DNA of 64,000 nucleotides from Chitinophaga horti (GCF_022867795.2 NZ_CP107006.1:4526001-4590000); one strand, 5' to 3'; counted from the first letter of the stretch, positions 50,602 through 59,862 are shown. Translations and numbers: made by a program. Notes: a model not told the origin generated them from the sequence alone.

Positions 50602-51486
50602 ATGTCTGGACAGCTTAAAGAAGTTCGCAACCGTATAAAATCTGTACAATCTACACAGCAGATCACGAAAGCCATGAAAATGGTGAGTGCTGCAAAGCTG
50701 CGCCGTGCGCAGGATGCCATCCAGCAAATGCGCCCTTACGCGGTGAAGTTGCAGGAGATGCTCCAAAACATCGTGAGCAACACCGAAGGTGAGCTGGAAA
50801 TGTCACTGGCGGCTGTTAGGCAGGTAGAAAAGGTACTGATCGTGGTAGTTACCTCCGACAGGGGTCTCTGCGGCGCTTACAACTCCAACATCATCAAGCT
50901 GGCCAAACAAACCATCCGTGAGAAATACGCGGACCAGTATGCAAAAGGCAATGTAACCATCCTGCCAATCGGCAAAAAAGGTTACGAAGCGTTTGCGAAA
51001 GCTGGTTACAACGTGATCAGCTCACACTGGCACATTTTCGCAGGCTTGTCTTTCGACGCTGTGAAAAGCGCTGCAGGTGTAGCAATGGAAGGTTACACGA
51101 AAGGTGACTTCGACGCAGTAGAAATAGTTTACAGCCAGTTCCGTAACGCGGCAACACAAATCTTCACTGCCGAGCAGTTCCTGCCGATCGCGAAAGTAGA
51201 GAACACTGCTGGCAAAGGCCGTAAAGCAGATTACATCTTCGAACCAGAAAAAGGTGTACTGATCGCCGAACTGATGCCGAAAATCCTGAACACGCAGTTC
51301 TTCAAAGCCGTACTGGATGGCCAGGCTTCTGAGCATGGCGCCCGTATGACCGCGATGGATAAAGCATCTGAAAACGCTGCGGAAATCCTCCGTACCCTGA
51401 AGATATCTTACAACCGTGCACGTCAGGCTGCGATCACTACCGAGCTGACCGAGATCGTAAGTGGTGCTGCTGCCCTGGTGGGATAA
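50602..51486 (+). CDS. atpG: F1F0 ATP synthase gamma subunit
   Basis: The 294-residue protein has both long terminal helices of the central rotor: LKEVRNRIKSVQSTQQITKAMKMVSAAKLRRAQ at the N-terminus and ARMTAMDKASENAAEILRTLKISYNRARQAAITTELTEIVSGAAAL at the C-terminus, with the VVVTSDRGLCGAYNSNI strand between. The gene stands alone with its own promoter and terminator. It is about 45 kb from atpD-atpC, and atpA and atpH are not adjacent. Confidence 0.96.
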   Translation: MSGQLKEVRNRIKSVQSTQQITKAMKMVSAAKLRRAQDAIQQMRPYAVKLQEMLQNIVSNTEGELEMSLAAVRQVEKVLIVVVTSDRGLCGAYNSNIIKLAKQTIREKYADQYAKGNVTILPIGKKGYEAFAKAGYNVISSHWHIFAGLSFDAVKSAAGVAMEGYTKGDFDAVEIVYSQFRNAATQIFTAEQFLPIAKVENTAGKGRKADYIFEPEKGVLIAELMPKILNTQFFKAVLDGQASEHGARMTAMDKASENAAEILRTLKISYNRARQAAITTELTEIVSGAAALVG

Positions 51487-51535
51487 TCTTATACACAAGA
51501 AATCAACAGCATTTATTTTATATTTTTCGAATAAG

Positions 51536-51573
51536 GTCAAAGACTGTATTTTCGGTCTTTGACTTTTTTCTTT
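51536..51573 (+). terminator. Terminator of atpG
   Basis: GTCAAAGAC pairs with GTCTTTGAC; T6 follows. It lies just before scpB. Confidence 0.75.
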
Positions 51574-51621
51574 TACGCCGGGGGCGCAGGTTCCCGGGAA
51601 TTTCAAAGTGTAAGAACCGAT

Positions 51622-52869
51622 ATGGAAATCTCTCAGCTCATCCCACATGTGGAAGCCCTGATTTTTGCCGCCGACCGTCCCCTTCCGGTTACGGACATAC
51701 TCGAACTGCTTAACAATGCACTGGCCTTTTTGGAAGACCGTGCTTCGCAGGAGCAGGTAGAAACCGCCATTGAAGCTATCGCTGAAAAATACCAGTCGGA
51801 GTTTTATGCCTTCGAGGTACGCGAAAGCGGCGGCGGCTACCAGTTTCTTACCAAACGCGCTTATTACCAGACCGTTGCCCAGCTCAACGGCGAAAAATAC
51901 CTGAAACGTTTATCGACCGCCGCGCTGGAAACACTGGCGATCATTGCTTACAGGCAGCCGATTTCCAAAGGTGAAATAGAACATATCCGCGGCGTAAGCA
52001 CGGATTACTCCATCACCAAACTGCTGGAAAAAGAACTGATCATCATATCCGGCCGCAGCGAAGACCTGCCCGGCAAACCCCTGTTATATAAAACTTCCAA
52101 GGCCTTCATGGACTATTTCGGCATCAACTCCCCCGCCGATCTGCCCAAACTGAAAGAAGTGTTCGAGGAAGAATACGTACAGCCCACCCTGATGGACCAG
52201 GCAGAAGACAGTCCGACCGCCGTACCAGTAGAAACAGAAGCCGAACTCGAAGCCGATGGACACTTCATCGTATCGGAGAACGGTGAGCTGACCGAAACGA
52301 CCACCCTGATGATCGACGATTCGGTAGAGCCGCATTACGAGGCTTCCGATGAAGGCGAGGGTGATGAGGAGCCGGAGGAAATTGTAGGTGCGTCGGAAGT
52401 GGTGGAGGATGAAGTCGATGGGGAGGATGATTTGGTGAATGGAGAGGAGGACCTGGTAGTAGAAGCTGGAGTTGTGAGTGAGGCCGAAGAGGCTAACGAT
52501 AGCGAATCTGAAGAAGGTGTGAGTGACGCTGAAGAAGCTGAGTCGCGAGGTGAGGGAGGTGAGGATGATCAGCGCGAGGATAATGAAGACGATGCAGATG
52601 AGGACGACGAGGAAGTAGATGAGGATAACGAAGACGATGAGGATGGCGAAGATGAAGATGATGAAGATGAGGACGAGGATGATGAAGATGAGGATAACGA
52701 AGACGATGAGGATGGCGACGATGAAGATGAGGACGAGGATGATGAAGATGAAGACGATGAAGACGATGAAGATGATGAAGATGATGAAGATGATGACGAT
52801 GACAAACACTCCTCTGACAAAGACGAAGACGAAGACGAAGACGAAGACAACAACAAACCAAAGAACTAA
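51622..52869 (+). CDS. scpB: Chromosome segregation protein ScpB with long acidic tail
   Basis: The ATG at 51622 (MEISQLIPHVEALIFAADRPLPVTDI) gives 415 residues. Residues 1-200 match ScpB: two winged helices with RLSTAALETLAIIAYRQPISKGEIEHIRGVSTDYSITKLLEKELI. The common ScpB ends near there. Here about 190 further residues follow, almost all D and E, with blocks such as DEDNEDDEDG repeated; the DNA has a 70-base direct duplication (52618 and 52690). The tail is probably unstructured and strongly negative. ScpB works with SMC and ScpA in chromosome condensation; scpA is not adjacent. Confidence 0.9.
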   Translation: MEISQLIPHVEALIFAADRPLPVTDILELLNNALAFLEDRASQEQVETAIEAIAEKYQSEFYAFEVRESGGGYQFLTKRAYYQTVAQLNGEKYLKRLSTAALETLAIIAYRQPISKGEIEHIRGVSTDYSITKLLEKELIIISGRSEDLPGKPLLYKTSKAFMDYFGINSPADLPKLKEVFEEEYVQPTLMDQAEDSPTAVPVETEAELEADGHFIVSENGELTETTTLMIDDSVEPHYEASDEGEGDEEPEEIVGASEVVEDEVDGEDDLVNGEEDLVVEAGVVSEAEEANDSESEEGVSDAEEAESRGEGGEDDQREDNEDDADEDDEEVDEDNEDDEDGEDEDDEDEDEDDEDEDNEDDEDGDDEDEDEDDEDEDDEDDEDDEDDEDDDDDKHSSDKDEDEDEDEDNNKPKN

Positions 52870-52875
52870 TCATAA

Positions 52876-52904
52876 AAGAAGCCGGTCACTACGACCGGCT
52901 TCTT
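52876..52904 (+). terminator. Terminator after scpB
   Basis: AAGAAGCCGGTC pairs perfectly with GACCGGCTTCTT around ACTAC; only CGTTT follows, so termination may be weak. Confidence 0.6.
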
Positions 52905-52976
52905 CGTTTATATAGCTCTCCAATAAGAGCCATGGTAGGATGTCGCCAGGCTGCGGCTTCCAAAATTATATAACAC

Positions 52977-53819
52977 TTATTTCTTCAACTCCACCACCGT
53001 AAGCACCGGAAAGTGATCCGACGGAAATTTGCCTACGTAAGTATCTGTCAGGATACCCCATTTATACACGCTGAACTGCGGCGTTACGAAGATGTGATCG
53101 ATAACGCCTTCACCGTCCAGGTCGCGGCCGAAACCGTTGTAAGACGAGTTGTTCGCGTAAGGCACCTTCACCATGCTATATGTATCCTTAATCGATTTGG
53201 AAGTAGCAAGCAGCTGGTAAGGTTCGCTATCAGGTTTTGCGTTAAAGTCACCGGTGAGGATGGCTGGCGTTTTACCGGCGATGGCAGCGATCTTCGCGAG
53301 GATCAACTTGCTGCTTTCCCTACGGGCAACCTGGCCCTGGTGATCATAATGTACATTAAAAAAGTAGAACTTCTTTTTGCTGGCAACATCCTGCAGGTAT
53401 ACCCACGAACAGATGCGGTTGCAGCAGGTAGCATCCCAGCCTTTGCCAGGTTTATCGGGCGTTTCAGACAGCCAGAAGTCGCCTTTATCCAGCAGTTTAA
53501 ACTTATCCTTCTTAAAGAAAATAGCAGAATGCTCGCCAGCATCCATGCCATTGTCGCGGCCCTTGCCATAACGTTCGTATGCTGGTAATGCATGCACAAT
53601 ATCATCCAGCTGGCTCTTAAAACCTTCCTGGGTACCGAAAATATCGAAGTCATGAAAACGCACCAGGTTAATCAGCGCCGCTTTACGATCTTTCCAAAGG
53701 TTACCGGAATCTCTCGGGTTATCAAAACGTACATTGTAAGTCGCTACATTCATCCGCTGCGCCTCGGTGTTCGATGCACAAGCCAACAGTAAAAATAAGG
53801 CAGTCAGTATTTGCTTCAT
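52977..53819 (-). CDS. Secreted endonuclease/exonuclease/phosphatase-family protein
   Basis: The 280-residue protein has a signal peptide (MKQILTALFLLLACASNTEA) and the EEP fold motifs NVATYNVRFDN, FGTQEGF with a metal-binding Glu, FFNVHYDHQG with the Asp-His pair, GDFNAKPDSEPY and FPSDHFPVLTVV. All catalytic positions look intact. Substrates in this superfamily include DNA, inositol phosphates and sphingomyelin; without further clues none can be chosen. It is a single leftward gene exported to the periplasm or beyond. Confidence 0.9.
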   Translation of the reverse strand: MKQILTALFLLLACASNTEAQRMNVATYNVRFDNPRDSGNLWKDRKAALINLVRFHDFDIFGTQEGFKSQLDDIVHALPAYERYGKGRDNGMDAGEHSAIFFKKDKFKLLDKGDFWLSETPDKPGKGWDATCCNRICSWVYLQDVASKKKFYFFNVHYDHQGQVARRESSKLILAKIAAIAGKTPAILTGDFNAKPDSEPYQLLATSKSIKDTYSMVKVPYANNSSYNGFGRDLDGEGVIDHIFVTPQFSVYKWGILTDTYVGKFPSDHFPVLTVVELKK

Positions 53820-54010
53820 AGCTTAAAGATATAATGTATTGGCAAAGTTAGCCCCGTAATATTAACGGACGGTTAAGGGAGCTGGTCACCGGCGTCTGTA
53901 TCGCTATCCGGCTTTGCTTGCGTCGCACACTTCAGCTATTGCTGCACTGGCCTGGCCAGGGGCAGGAATGGTATATTTTAGTTATCTTGCCCAGCAATTT
54001 TATTACGACC

Positions 54011-55174
54011 TTGTTATACTTATACGCTAAATATACCTGCCGCACTGCTTTAAGCATTTTCACTAACCGCCTGCATATGCGCGGTTATGATTTTACTAAG
54101 CTGAAAGGCCCGCTGCTGCTGGCAGTTAATCACTCCGGCTCCTTCCTCGACGCCATGATATTAGGCGCGTTGTTCAATCGCGACATGTACTTCCTGGCCC
54201 GCGGCGACGCGTTCAAAAAACCCGTGGCCCGCAAACTGCTGGAGGCCCTGCACAACATTCCTATCTTCCGGTTAAGTGAAGGCAAGGAAAATATGGGACA
54301 AAACGATGAAACCTTCGAGCGCTGTCAGCAGATCTTCCGTAAGAACGGTATCGTGCTCATCTTCGCAGAAGGCCTTTGTATTCATGAATGGAAACTTCGC
54401 CCGTTAAAAAAAGGCACGGCCCGCATGGCCATCAGTGCCTGGGCTGAGGCTGACACCGCGGATTTAACTATACTGCCGATCGGCGTTAACTATAGCTCGT
54501 TCAAAGACTTTAACAGCAGCATCTACATCAATGTCGGTGATCCTATCAGCGCTAAAACGGTAGAAGCAGCAAAGGGCATGGTGAACCCTTTACAGGTAAA
54601 CCGCGTACTCACCGAAAGTATGGAAGCACAAATCTTCCATTTCCCGAACGAAGACGCCACTTACGCCGCAGCGTATGCCGCCATGTTGTTCAATGCGCCT
54701 GCCACCGATAAGGACGTGCTGCATGCCATGGGCGATCAACTGCAACAAACACCAAAAGAGCGTTTATCCTTCTTTACTACGCCAGGCCACAAAGCCATCG
54801 CCTGGAACGGCGGGCAACTATTATTCTCGTTCCTGACGGCATTGGTACTGGCTATCCCGGCGCTTGCAGGCTATTTGATCAACGCACCATTCTACTATCC
54901 GGTGCGCAACTTCGCACGTAAAAAAACCAATAAAACCGTCTTCTACGGCTCCGTATTTTTAGGCTTGCTGATGATCGCTTACCTGATTTATGCATTACTG
55001 CTGTCTGCCCTTTCCTGCATCTGGCTGGGTGTTTGGGGATTACTGGGCATCGTTGCCTTACCATTATTGGGCTGGACGGTTGGCAAGTTCCGCGATGCAT
55101 GGTGGCGCATCATGAACTATGGTAAACTCAAAGCGGAGGATCGCATCTACCTGAGGGGATTGTTTAAAAAGTAA
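54011..55174 (+). CDS. Lysophospholipid acyltransferase-like membrane protein (start uncertain)
   Basis: No ATG precedes the conserved part in frame. TTG at 54011 (LLYLYAKYTCRTALSIF) begins where relatives do and follows a TATCTTGC box; an upstream TTG at 53918 sits on a dispersed motif and is unlikely. The product of about 387 residues has the acyltransferase block NHSGSFLDA, then RGDAFKKP, FAEGLCIHEWKLRPLKKGTAR and ILPIGVNY, and two C-terminal membrane helices (about 295-320 and 330-360). It likely acylates glycerophospholipids at the inner membrane. Confidence 0.82.
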   Translation: MLYLYAKYTCRTALSIFTNRLHMRGYDFTKLKGPLLLAVNHSGSFLDAMILGALFNRDMYFLARGDAFKKPVARKLLEALHNIPIFRLSEGKENMGQNDETFERCQQIFRKNGIVLIFAEGLCIHEWKLRPLKKGTARMAISAWAEADTADLTILPIGVNYSSFKDFNSSIYINVGDPISAKTVEAAKGMVNPLQVNRVLTESMEAQIFHFPNEDATYAAAYAAMLFNAPATDKDVLHAMGDQLQQTPKERLSFFTTPGHKAIAWNGGQLLFSFLTALVLAIPALAGYLINAPFYYPVRNFARKKTNKTVFYGSVFLGLLMIAYLIYALLLSALSCIWLGVWGLLGIVALPLLGWTVGKFRDAWWRIMNYGKLKAEDRIYLRGLFKK

Positions 55175-55203
55175 TATGGCCTTTCCTTCTGAAAGCATAA
55201 TAG

Positions 55204-55240
55204 AAAAGGGGCTGACCAAACTTAATGGTCAGCCCCTTTT
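55204..55240. terminator. Bidirectional terminator
   Basis: AAAAGGGGCTGACCA pairs perfectly with TGGTCAGCCCCTTTT around AACTTAA, between converging genes. Confidence 0.85.
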
Positions 55241-55246
55241 CATATC

Positions 55247-56320
55247 TTATTTCACTTTACTCCAGGCCATACAACCGATCATCCAGTTGGGCAGCGGCTT
55301 CTGTACTTTACGTTTGGTAAGGTCCAGGAACCAGCCGATCTTTTTGAGTATCGGTACTTTGTGCGTCTCAACCAGTTCGATGTAAGTACCATCCGGATCT
55401 TCCAGGTACGCGAAACGACCGGCGGCTTGTCCCATCGAGAACGAATCGGCGCTATCGATCGTGAACGGAAAGCCTGCAGCGGCGGCCTGTTGCTTCAGTT
55501 TAGCCATATCGATCACGTCGAAGCAGAGGTGAATGAAACCGAGATCACCCCAGTAACGGCCTTCGAATATTTTACGCGGCGTACGTTCCAGGCATTGCAC
55601 CAGTTCGATTTCCACACCACCTAACAGGCGGCTGAAAGCGCCATTCTCTTTTCCTCTTTTACGCAGTAATACACGACGGTATTTTTCGCCGGCATACGCA
55701 GGCTGCGGCACGTCTTTAAACTGGCCGGTTACGTCGTACACCACTTCATTAATGCCGAGTACATCGCGGTACAGTTTCAACGCCTTATCGATATCACTCA
55801 CACCGATCACCGCGCCGTAAACACCACCCACGTTATGCGTAGGGGCCGGATCGCGGAACCAGTCGTGGCCTTCTACGATATTAAAGTAATTGCCATGCGG
55901 GTCTGTGAGCCAGAAGTGACGGGAGCCGTGTGCGCTTTCCATGATGGCAGATACTGTAGCGTTTTCGGCCAGGTAAAAGCGATGCGCGGCATCAATGTCG
56001 TTACATTTTATTTTGGCGGCAAAGGTGCCCAGGTCGCCGAAGGATACGGCGAAATCGGCCGAAACAGGTGTTCTGCTCACATACTGCCATACTTCCATAC
56101 CACCGCCGCCGGCAATGTTCAGCGTTAGCAGGGCGTGGCGGGAATGCACCTTTCCACCGGTATAAATGGTCATCAAAGGCGCGTCGGCCTTATCATCAAA
56201 TACCAATACTTCCATTCCCAGGAATTTCTTGTACCAGAACTTGGACGTCTGCAGATCTTTAACGCCTACACCAATCTGTTGTACACCGGTGATACAGTCT
56301 GAAAAAGCAGTTTGTGACAT
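55247..56320 (-). CDS. VOC-family protein with two glyoxalase-like domains
   Basis: The 357-residue protein has two VOC halves: about 10-145 (CITGVQQIGVGVKDLQTSKFWYKKFLGMEVLVFDDKADAPLMT, ending HFWLTDPHGNYFNIVEG) and about 160-325 (GAVIGVSDIDKALKLYRDVLGINEVVYD, ending RFAYLEDPDGTYIELVE). Each half ends with a glutamate that is a usual metal ligand. Relatives include extradiol dioxygenases and 4-hydroxyphenylpyruvate-type enzymes. It lies 27 bases after an SDR gene on the same strand, so they likely act in one pathway, unidentified. Confidence 0.88.
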   Translation of the reverse strand: MSQTAFSDCITGVQQIGVGVKDLQTSKFWYKKFLGMEVLVFDDKADAPLMTIYTGGKVHSRHALLTLNIAGGGGMEVWQYVSRTPVSADFAVSFGDLGTFAAKIKCNDIDAAHRFYLAENATVSAIMESAHGSRHFWLTDPHGNYFNIVEGHDWFRDPAPTHNVGGVYGAVIGVSDIDKALKLYRDVLGINEVVYDVTGQFKDVPQPAYAGEKYRRVLLRKRGKENGAFSRLLGGVEIELVQCLERTPRKIFEGRYWGDLGFIHLCFDVIDMAKLKQQAAAAGFPFTIDSADSFSMGQAAGRFAYLEDPDGTYIELVETHKVPILKKIGWFLDLTKRKVQKPLPNWMIGCMAWSKVK

Positions 56321-56347
56321 ATCGAGCTATTGTTTTACGAGATACAG

Positions 56348-57145
56348 TTATGGTTTCATGCCGGCCTTGTGCGCGATCCGATAGTAAAGGGATGGCAGCA
56401 CACGTTTGATGGCGAGCAATATCTTTTCTTCTTTTGCAATTTTGATGAGTTTCTTCTTCTTTTCTGCCGCCCGCAGAATGATCTGCGCACACTTGTCGGC
56501 TGGTATACCGTTCTTTTGACCGTCATCCATTTTACCGTGTTGCTGTCCGCTGCCGGTTAATGCAGAAAGTGATATTGGCGTATTAATGCGGCCCGGACAA
56601 ACGATGAGCGTATGCAAGTCTTTCACCGGCTGCTCCGTTTGGAACGTTTCAAAAAAGCCATGCAGTGCATGTTTGGCTGCCGAGTAAGCAGAGCGTAACG
56701 GGAAGCCCATCAGTCCGGCCATGCTGCTCATCACAATAATGTGCCCATGCCCCTGCTTTACAAAATGTGGTAGTAAGGCTTTGGTAAGATTTACGGCTGA
56801 AAAGAAGTTGATCTCCATGATCTGGCGATCTACCTCCGGTGCGGTATCCGTTACCGGGGAACGTTGGCTTACGCCGGCGTTGTTGATCAGTACATCCAGG
56901 CCGCCGAACAGCTGTAATGCTTCGGCCGCTTTGGGCGCGATTTGTGCGCTATCGGTGAGATCGAAACTGAGTAGTTTACAGTGCTGCGTGTATTGCAGGC
57001 ACTCCTCCTGTACTTCGGCCAGCACTTCGGCGCGGCGTGCAGTAAGTATGAGTTTTGCCTGTTGTTTAGCCAGCTCCAGGGCCAGCGCCTTACCGATGCC
57101 AGAACTGGCGCCGGTAATCAGTACTATCTTATTGGAAAAATACAT
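56348..57145 (-). CDS. Short-chain dehydrogenase/reductase
   Basis: The 265-residue protein has the SDR cofactor motif ITGASSGIGKALA, NNAGVSQR, a catalytic Ser in IVMSSMAGLMG and the YSAAKHAL active-site tyrosine and lysine, followed by VCPGRINTP. The protein is related to the DltE/YqjQ-like type. It is the first gene of a pair with the VOC-family gene (27-base gap). Substrate unknown. A C-terminal basic stretch (RAAEKKKKLIKIAKEEK) precedes a hydrophobic end. Confidence 0.92.
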   Translation of the reverse strand: MYFSNKIVLITGASSGIGKALALELAKQQAKLILTARRAEVLAEVQEECLQYTQHCKLLSFDLTDSAQIAPKAAEALQLFGGLDVLINNAGVSQRSPVTDTAPEVDRQIMEINFFSAVNLTKALLPHFVKQGHGHIIVMSSMAGLMGFPLRSAYSAAKHALHGFFETFQTEQPVKDLHTLIVCPGRINTPISLSALTGSGQQHGKMDDGQKNGIPADKCAQIILRAAEKKKKLIKIAKEEKILLAIKRVLPSLYYRIAHKAGMKP

Positions 57146-57188
57146 CGCGGCAAGTTAGCACCCTTTTTCAACATATGACGCGCTAAAA

Positions 57189-57213
57189 CAAAAAAACCGC
57201 CCGGTCGGGCGGC
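57189..57213 (-). terminator. Terminator of the DUF1080 gene
   Basis: On the minus strand CCGCCCG and CGGGCGG pair around AC, followed by T6 or more. Confidence 0.75.
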
Positions 57214-57223
57214 TTTCTGTACC

Positions 57224-57826
57224 TTATTTCAATTCGGTGATATACAACTTTCTCCACTTTACTTTGATGCCACCGCCCGAGTGAATCTGCAGCGCGATCT
57301 GACCATCTCTGCTACCAATCTTTTCATCATCCAGCGTAATCATTTCCTGGCCGTTAATCCAGGTGGTAACGTTGTTACCTTTCACGCGCACTTTCATAGT
57401 ATTCCATTCACCCATCTTCAGCGCCTTGTCCTTTTCTGCTTCCGGCTTAATAAGCCAACCACGACCATACGATTCGTAAATACCGCCGCTAAACATACCC
57501 GGAGGCGCTACTTCCGCCTGCCAGCCGGTGATCTTTGTACCCTCGATGGAGGAATGGAAGAACACGCCGCTGTTGCCATTGGCTTCCTGTTTAAATTCTA
57601 CGGTGAGTTCAAAGTCTTTGAATTTCTTGTCGGTAGCGAGGTAGCCGTACTGTTTATCGGGTCCGCTCTCGCAGATGAGCTCTCCGTTTTCTACGTACCA
57701 TTTTTCGGTACCGTACACCTGCCAACCTTTGAGGTCCTTTCCGTTAAAAAGTGATTGTTTCTTCTGGGCCTGCATGGCTCCGCTAAACAGCATAAACGCT
57801 GCAAACAGCAATGACGTGAGTTTCAT
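57224..57826 (-). CDS. DUF1080 (3-keto-disaccharide hydrolase-like) exported protein
   Basis: I take the start at 57826 (MKLTSLLFAAFMLFSGAMQA) because it gives a perfect signal peptide; a longer frame to 57940 has no such feature. The 200-residue protein is a concanavalin-like beta sandwich of the DUF1080 family: SLFNGKDLKGWQVYGTEKWYVENGELIC, FELTVEFKQEANGNSGVFFHS, GWQAEVAPPGMFSGGIYES and MKVRVKGNNVTTWINGQEM. Some members cleave or bind 3-keto sugars. It is a single exported protein. Confidence 0.88.
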   Translation of the reverse strand: MKLTSLLFAAFMLFSGAMQAQKKQSLFNGKDLKGWQVYGTEKWYVENGELICESGPDKQYGYLATDKKFKDFELTVEFKQEANGNSGVFFHSSIEGTKITGWQAEVAPPGMFSGGIYESYGRGWLIKPEAEKDKALKMGEWNTMKVRVKGNNVTTWINGQEMITLDDEKIGSRDGQIALQIHSGGGIKVKWRKLYITELK

Positions 57827-57977
57827 ACTATAAACTGATTTTTTGGAAAGGGTAAGATAGCAAATCTGCCGGAGAAATGGCAGGGAGAATGACGGGCGCG
57901 ACGGTCGTAAGATGCAAAAAACAGCCTTTTCGCTAATCAATTGATAATCAACATATCTTATTTTGGTCCAAAAATAC

Positions 57978-58010
57978 GGAAAGGGCCCGGAAAGGGCCTC
58001 GAAAGGGCAT
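57978..58010 (+). repeat. Three 11-bp direct repeats
   Basis: GGAAAGGGCCC, GGAAAGGGCCT and CGAAAGGGCAT follow each other without gaps, one helical turn apart, in non-coding sequence. Confidence 0.6.
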
Positions 58011-58101
58011 AGCGCTTACCAGGCCTGTGTTTCAATAGGGGTATTCCCCGGAAAAGCCTGTAAACAGGATGTTTCAGGCATGTTCATTTTATGCGTTCAA
58101 T

Positions 58102-58127
58102 AAAAAGGCGCCCCGTTACGGAGCGCC
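58102..58127 (-). terminator. Terminator of rny
   Basis: On the minus strand GGCGCTCCG-TAA-CGGGGCGCC is followed by T5. Confidence 0.85.
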
Positions 58128-58157
58128 TCATTGCTGATATAGACTTAAGGTTAGGTA

Positions 58158-59720
58158 TTATCTTGCTACGTTCACGGCTCTGCGCTCGCGGATCACGGTT
58201 ACTTTGATCTGGCCGGGATACTGCATCTCGGTCTGGATCTTGGTAGCGATTTCGAAGGAGAGGCGATCTGCGTCATTGTCGGTCACTTTGTCGCTTTCTA
58301 CGATCACACGCAGTTCGCGGCCTGCCTGGATAGCATAAGCTTTCTCTACACCATCGTAAGCCATGGCGAGGTTTTCCAGGTCCTTAATACGCTGTAAATA
58401 GCTCTGCATGATCTCGCGGCGGGCGCCAGGGCGGGCACCGGAAATGGCGTCACAGGCCTGGATGATCGGGGAGATAACGTAAGCCATTTCCATTTCATCG
58501 TGGTGGGCGCCGATAGCGTTCACTACTGCAGGGTGTTCACCGTATTTCTCTGCCAGTTTTGCACCTAAAAGGGCATGGCTCAGTTCCGTTTCTTCATCAG
58601 GCACTTTACCAATATCGTGCAGCAGACCTGCGCGTTTGGCCAGTTTCGGGTTCAGGCCCAGCTCTGCCGCCATGATACCGCAAAGGTTGGCGGTTTCTTT
58701 GGAGTGCATCAGCAGGTTCTGACCGTAAGAGGAACGGAAACGCATTTTACCTACCATGCGCACCAGCTCTTTATGCAAACCGTGAATGCCCAGCTCGATT
58801 ACTGTTCTTTCACCGATTTCCATCACCTGCTCTTCCAGCTGGCGTTTGGTTTTATCCACTACTTCTTCGATACGTGCAGGGTGGATACGACCGTCCTGTA
58901 CAAGGCGTTGCAGCGACAGGCGGGCGATTTCACGACGTAATGGGTCGAAGGAAGAGAGTACAATTGCTTCAGGGGTATCGTCAACGATAAGGTCGACGCC
59001 GGTAGCCGCTTCAATCGCACGGATGTTACGACCTTCACGACCAATGATCTGACCTTTGATCTCGTCACTTTCCAGGTTAAACACCGTAATGGCGTTTTCG
59101 ATGGTCTGCTCGGCAGCCGTACGCTGGATGGACTGTATAATGATTTTCTTAGCTTCCTTGTTGGCTTTCAGCTTGGCTTCTTCCACGATCTCCTGGATGT
59201 GGGCGAAGGCGGTAGAGCGGGCTTCTTCTTTCAGGCTTTCTACCAGCTGGTTGCGGGCTTCTTCTGCGGTAAGGCCGGCTACCTTTTCGAGGCGGCGGAT
59301 GTGTTCTTCCTGGTGTTTTTCCAGTTCGGAACGTTTGATATTTACCAGTTCGATCTGGCGGGCCAGGTTTTCTTTGATGGCTTCGTTCTCGGCAACCTGT
59401 TTAGACAGCTGTTCGTTCTTCTGGTTCAGGCTCTGCTCTTTCTGTTTAATACGGTTTTCGCCTTCGTTCACTTTCTGGTTACGCTGCAGCACTTCTTTTT
59501 CGTGCTCTGCTTTCAGCTGGAGAAACTTCTCTTTTGCTTCGAGCATGCGGTCTTTCTTAATTGTTTCGCCTTTTATCTCTGCCTCCGATACGATCTTTTT
59601 GGCCTGAATTTCCGCCTCGTCTATTTTATGCTGGGTACTTTTTGCGAAAATGATCTTTCCGAGTCCAATACCTACACCTAGCGCCACTATTGCGGCTATT
59701 AATATATATGCGATCTCCAT
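58158..59720 (-). CDS. rny: Ribonuclease Y
   Basis: The 520-residue protein has the full RNase Y layout: an N-terminal membrane helix (AYILIAAIVALGVGIGLGKIIF), a long coiled coil (about 30-200, rich in E, K, Q), a KH domain (about 215-275, IIGREGRNIRAIEAATGVDLIVDD) and an HD domain with LLHDIGKVP and GAHHDEME. It makes endonucleolytic cuts that start mRNA decay at the membrane. It has its own terminator and is separated from zapA by 142 bases that include a promoter-like stretch. Confidence 0.96.
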   Translation of the reverse strand: MEIAYILIAAIVALGVGIGLGKIIFAKSTQHKIDEAEIQAKKIVSEAEIKGETIKKDRMLEAKEKFLQLKAEHEKEVLQRNQKVNEGENRIKQKEQSLNQKNEQLSKQVAENEAIKENLARQIELVNIKRSELEKHQEEHIRRLEKVAGLTAEEARNQLVESLKEEARSTAFAHIQEIVEEAKLKANKEAKKIIIQSIQRTAAEQTIENAITVFNLESDEIKGQIIGREGRNIRAIEAATGVDLIVDDTPEAIVLSSFDPLRREIARLSLQRLVQDGRIHPARIEEVVDKTKRQLEEQVMEIGERTVIELGIHGLHKELVRMVGKMRFRSSYGQNLLMHSKETANLCGIMAAELGLNPKLAKRAGLLHDIGKVPDEETELSHALLGAKLAEKYGEHPAVVNAIGAHHDEMEMAYVISPIIQACDAISGARPGARREIMQSYLQRIKDLENLAMAYDGVEKAYAIQAGRELRVIVESDKVTDNDADRLSFEIATKIQTEMQYPGQIKVTVIRERRAVNVAR

Positions 59721-59862
59721 TTATGGTGTTTTTAGATTGTTTTTTGATTAAATCCCTTGCCACTGCTGCTTTTCAGGGTAAGGGGCCGTTAACGACCCGC
59801 GAAAATACAAAAATTTAGCAGCAAACCGCCAGAGAATGAATATTTTAGGTTCGGGAGAGAGG

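Larger units (their letters stand above)
57827..58157. other. Intergenic region upstream of DUF1080, downstream of rny
   Basis: No gene is visible. Three 11-base direct repeats of GGAAAGGGCCC type occur (57978-58010). Two small hairpins follow, GGGG-TATT-CCCC and CCTGT-AA-ACAGG, before the rny terminator. Confidence 0.5.

Noticed and set aside
52084..52856. Frames antisense to the ScpB tail encoding runs of Ser or Ile/Phe
   Set aside because: They are translations of GAT/GAA repeats on the other strand.
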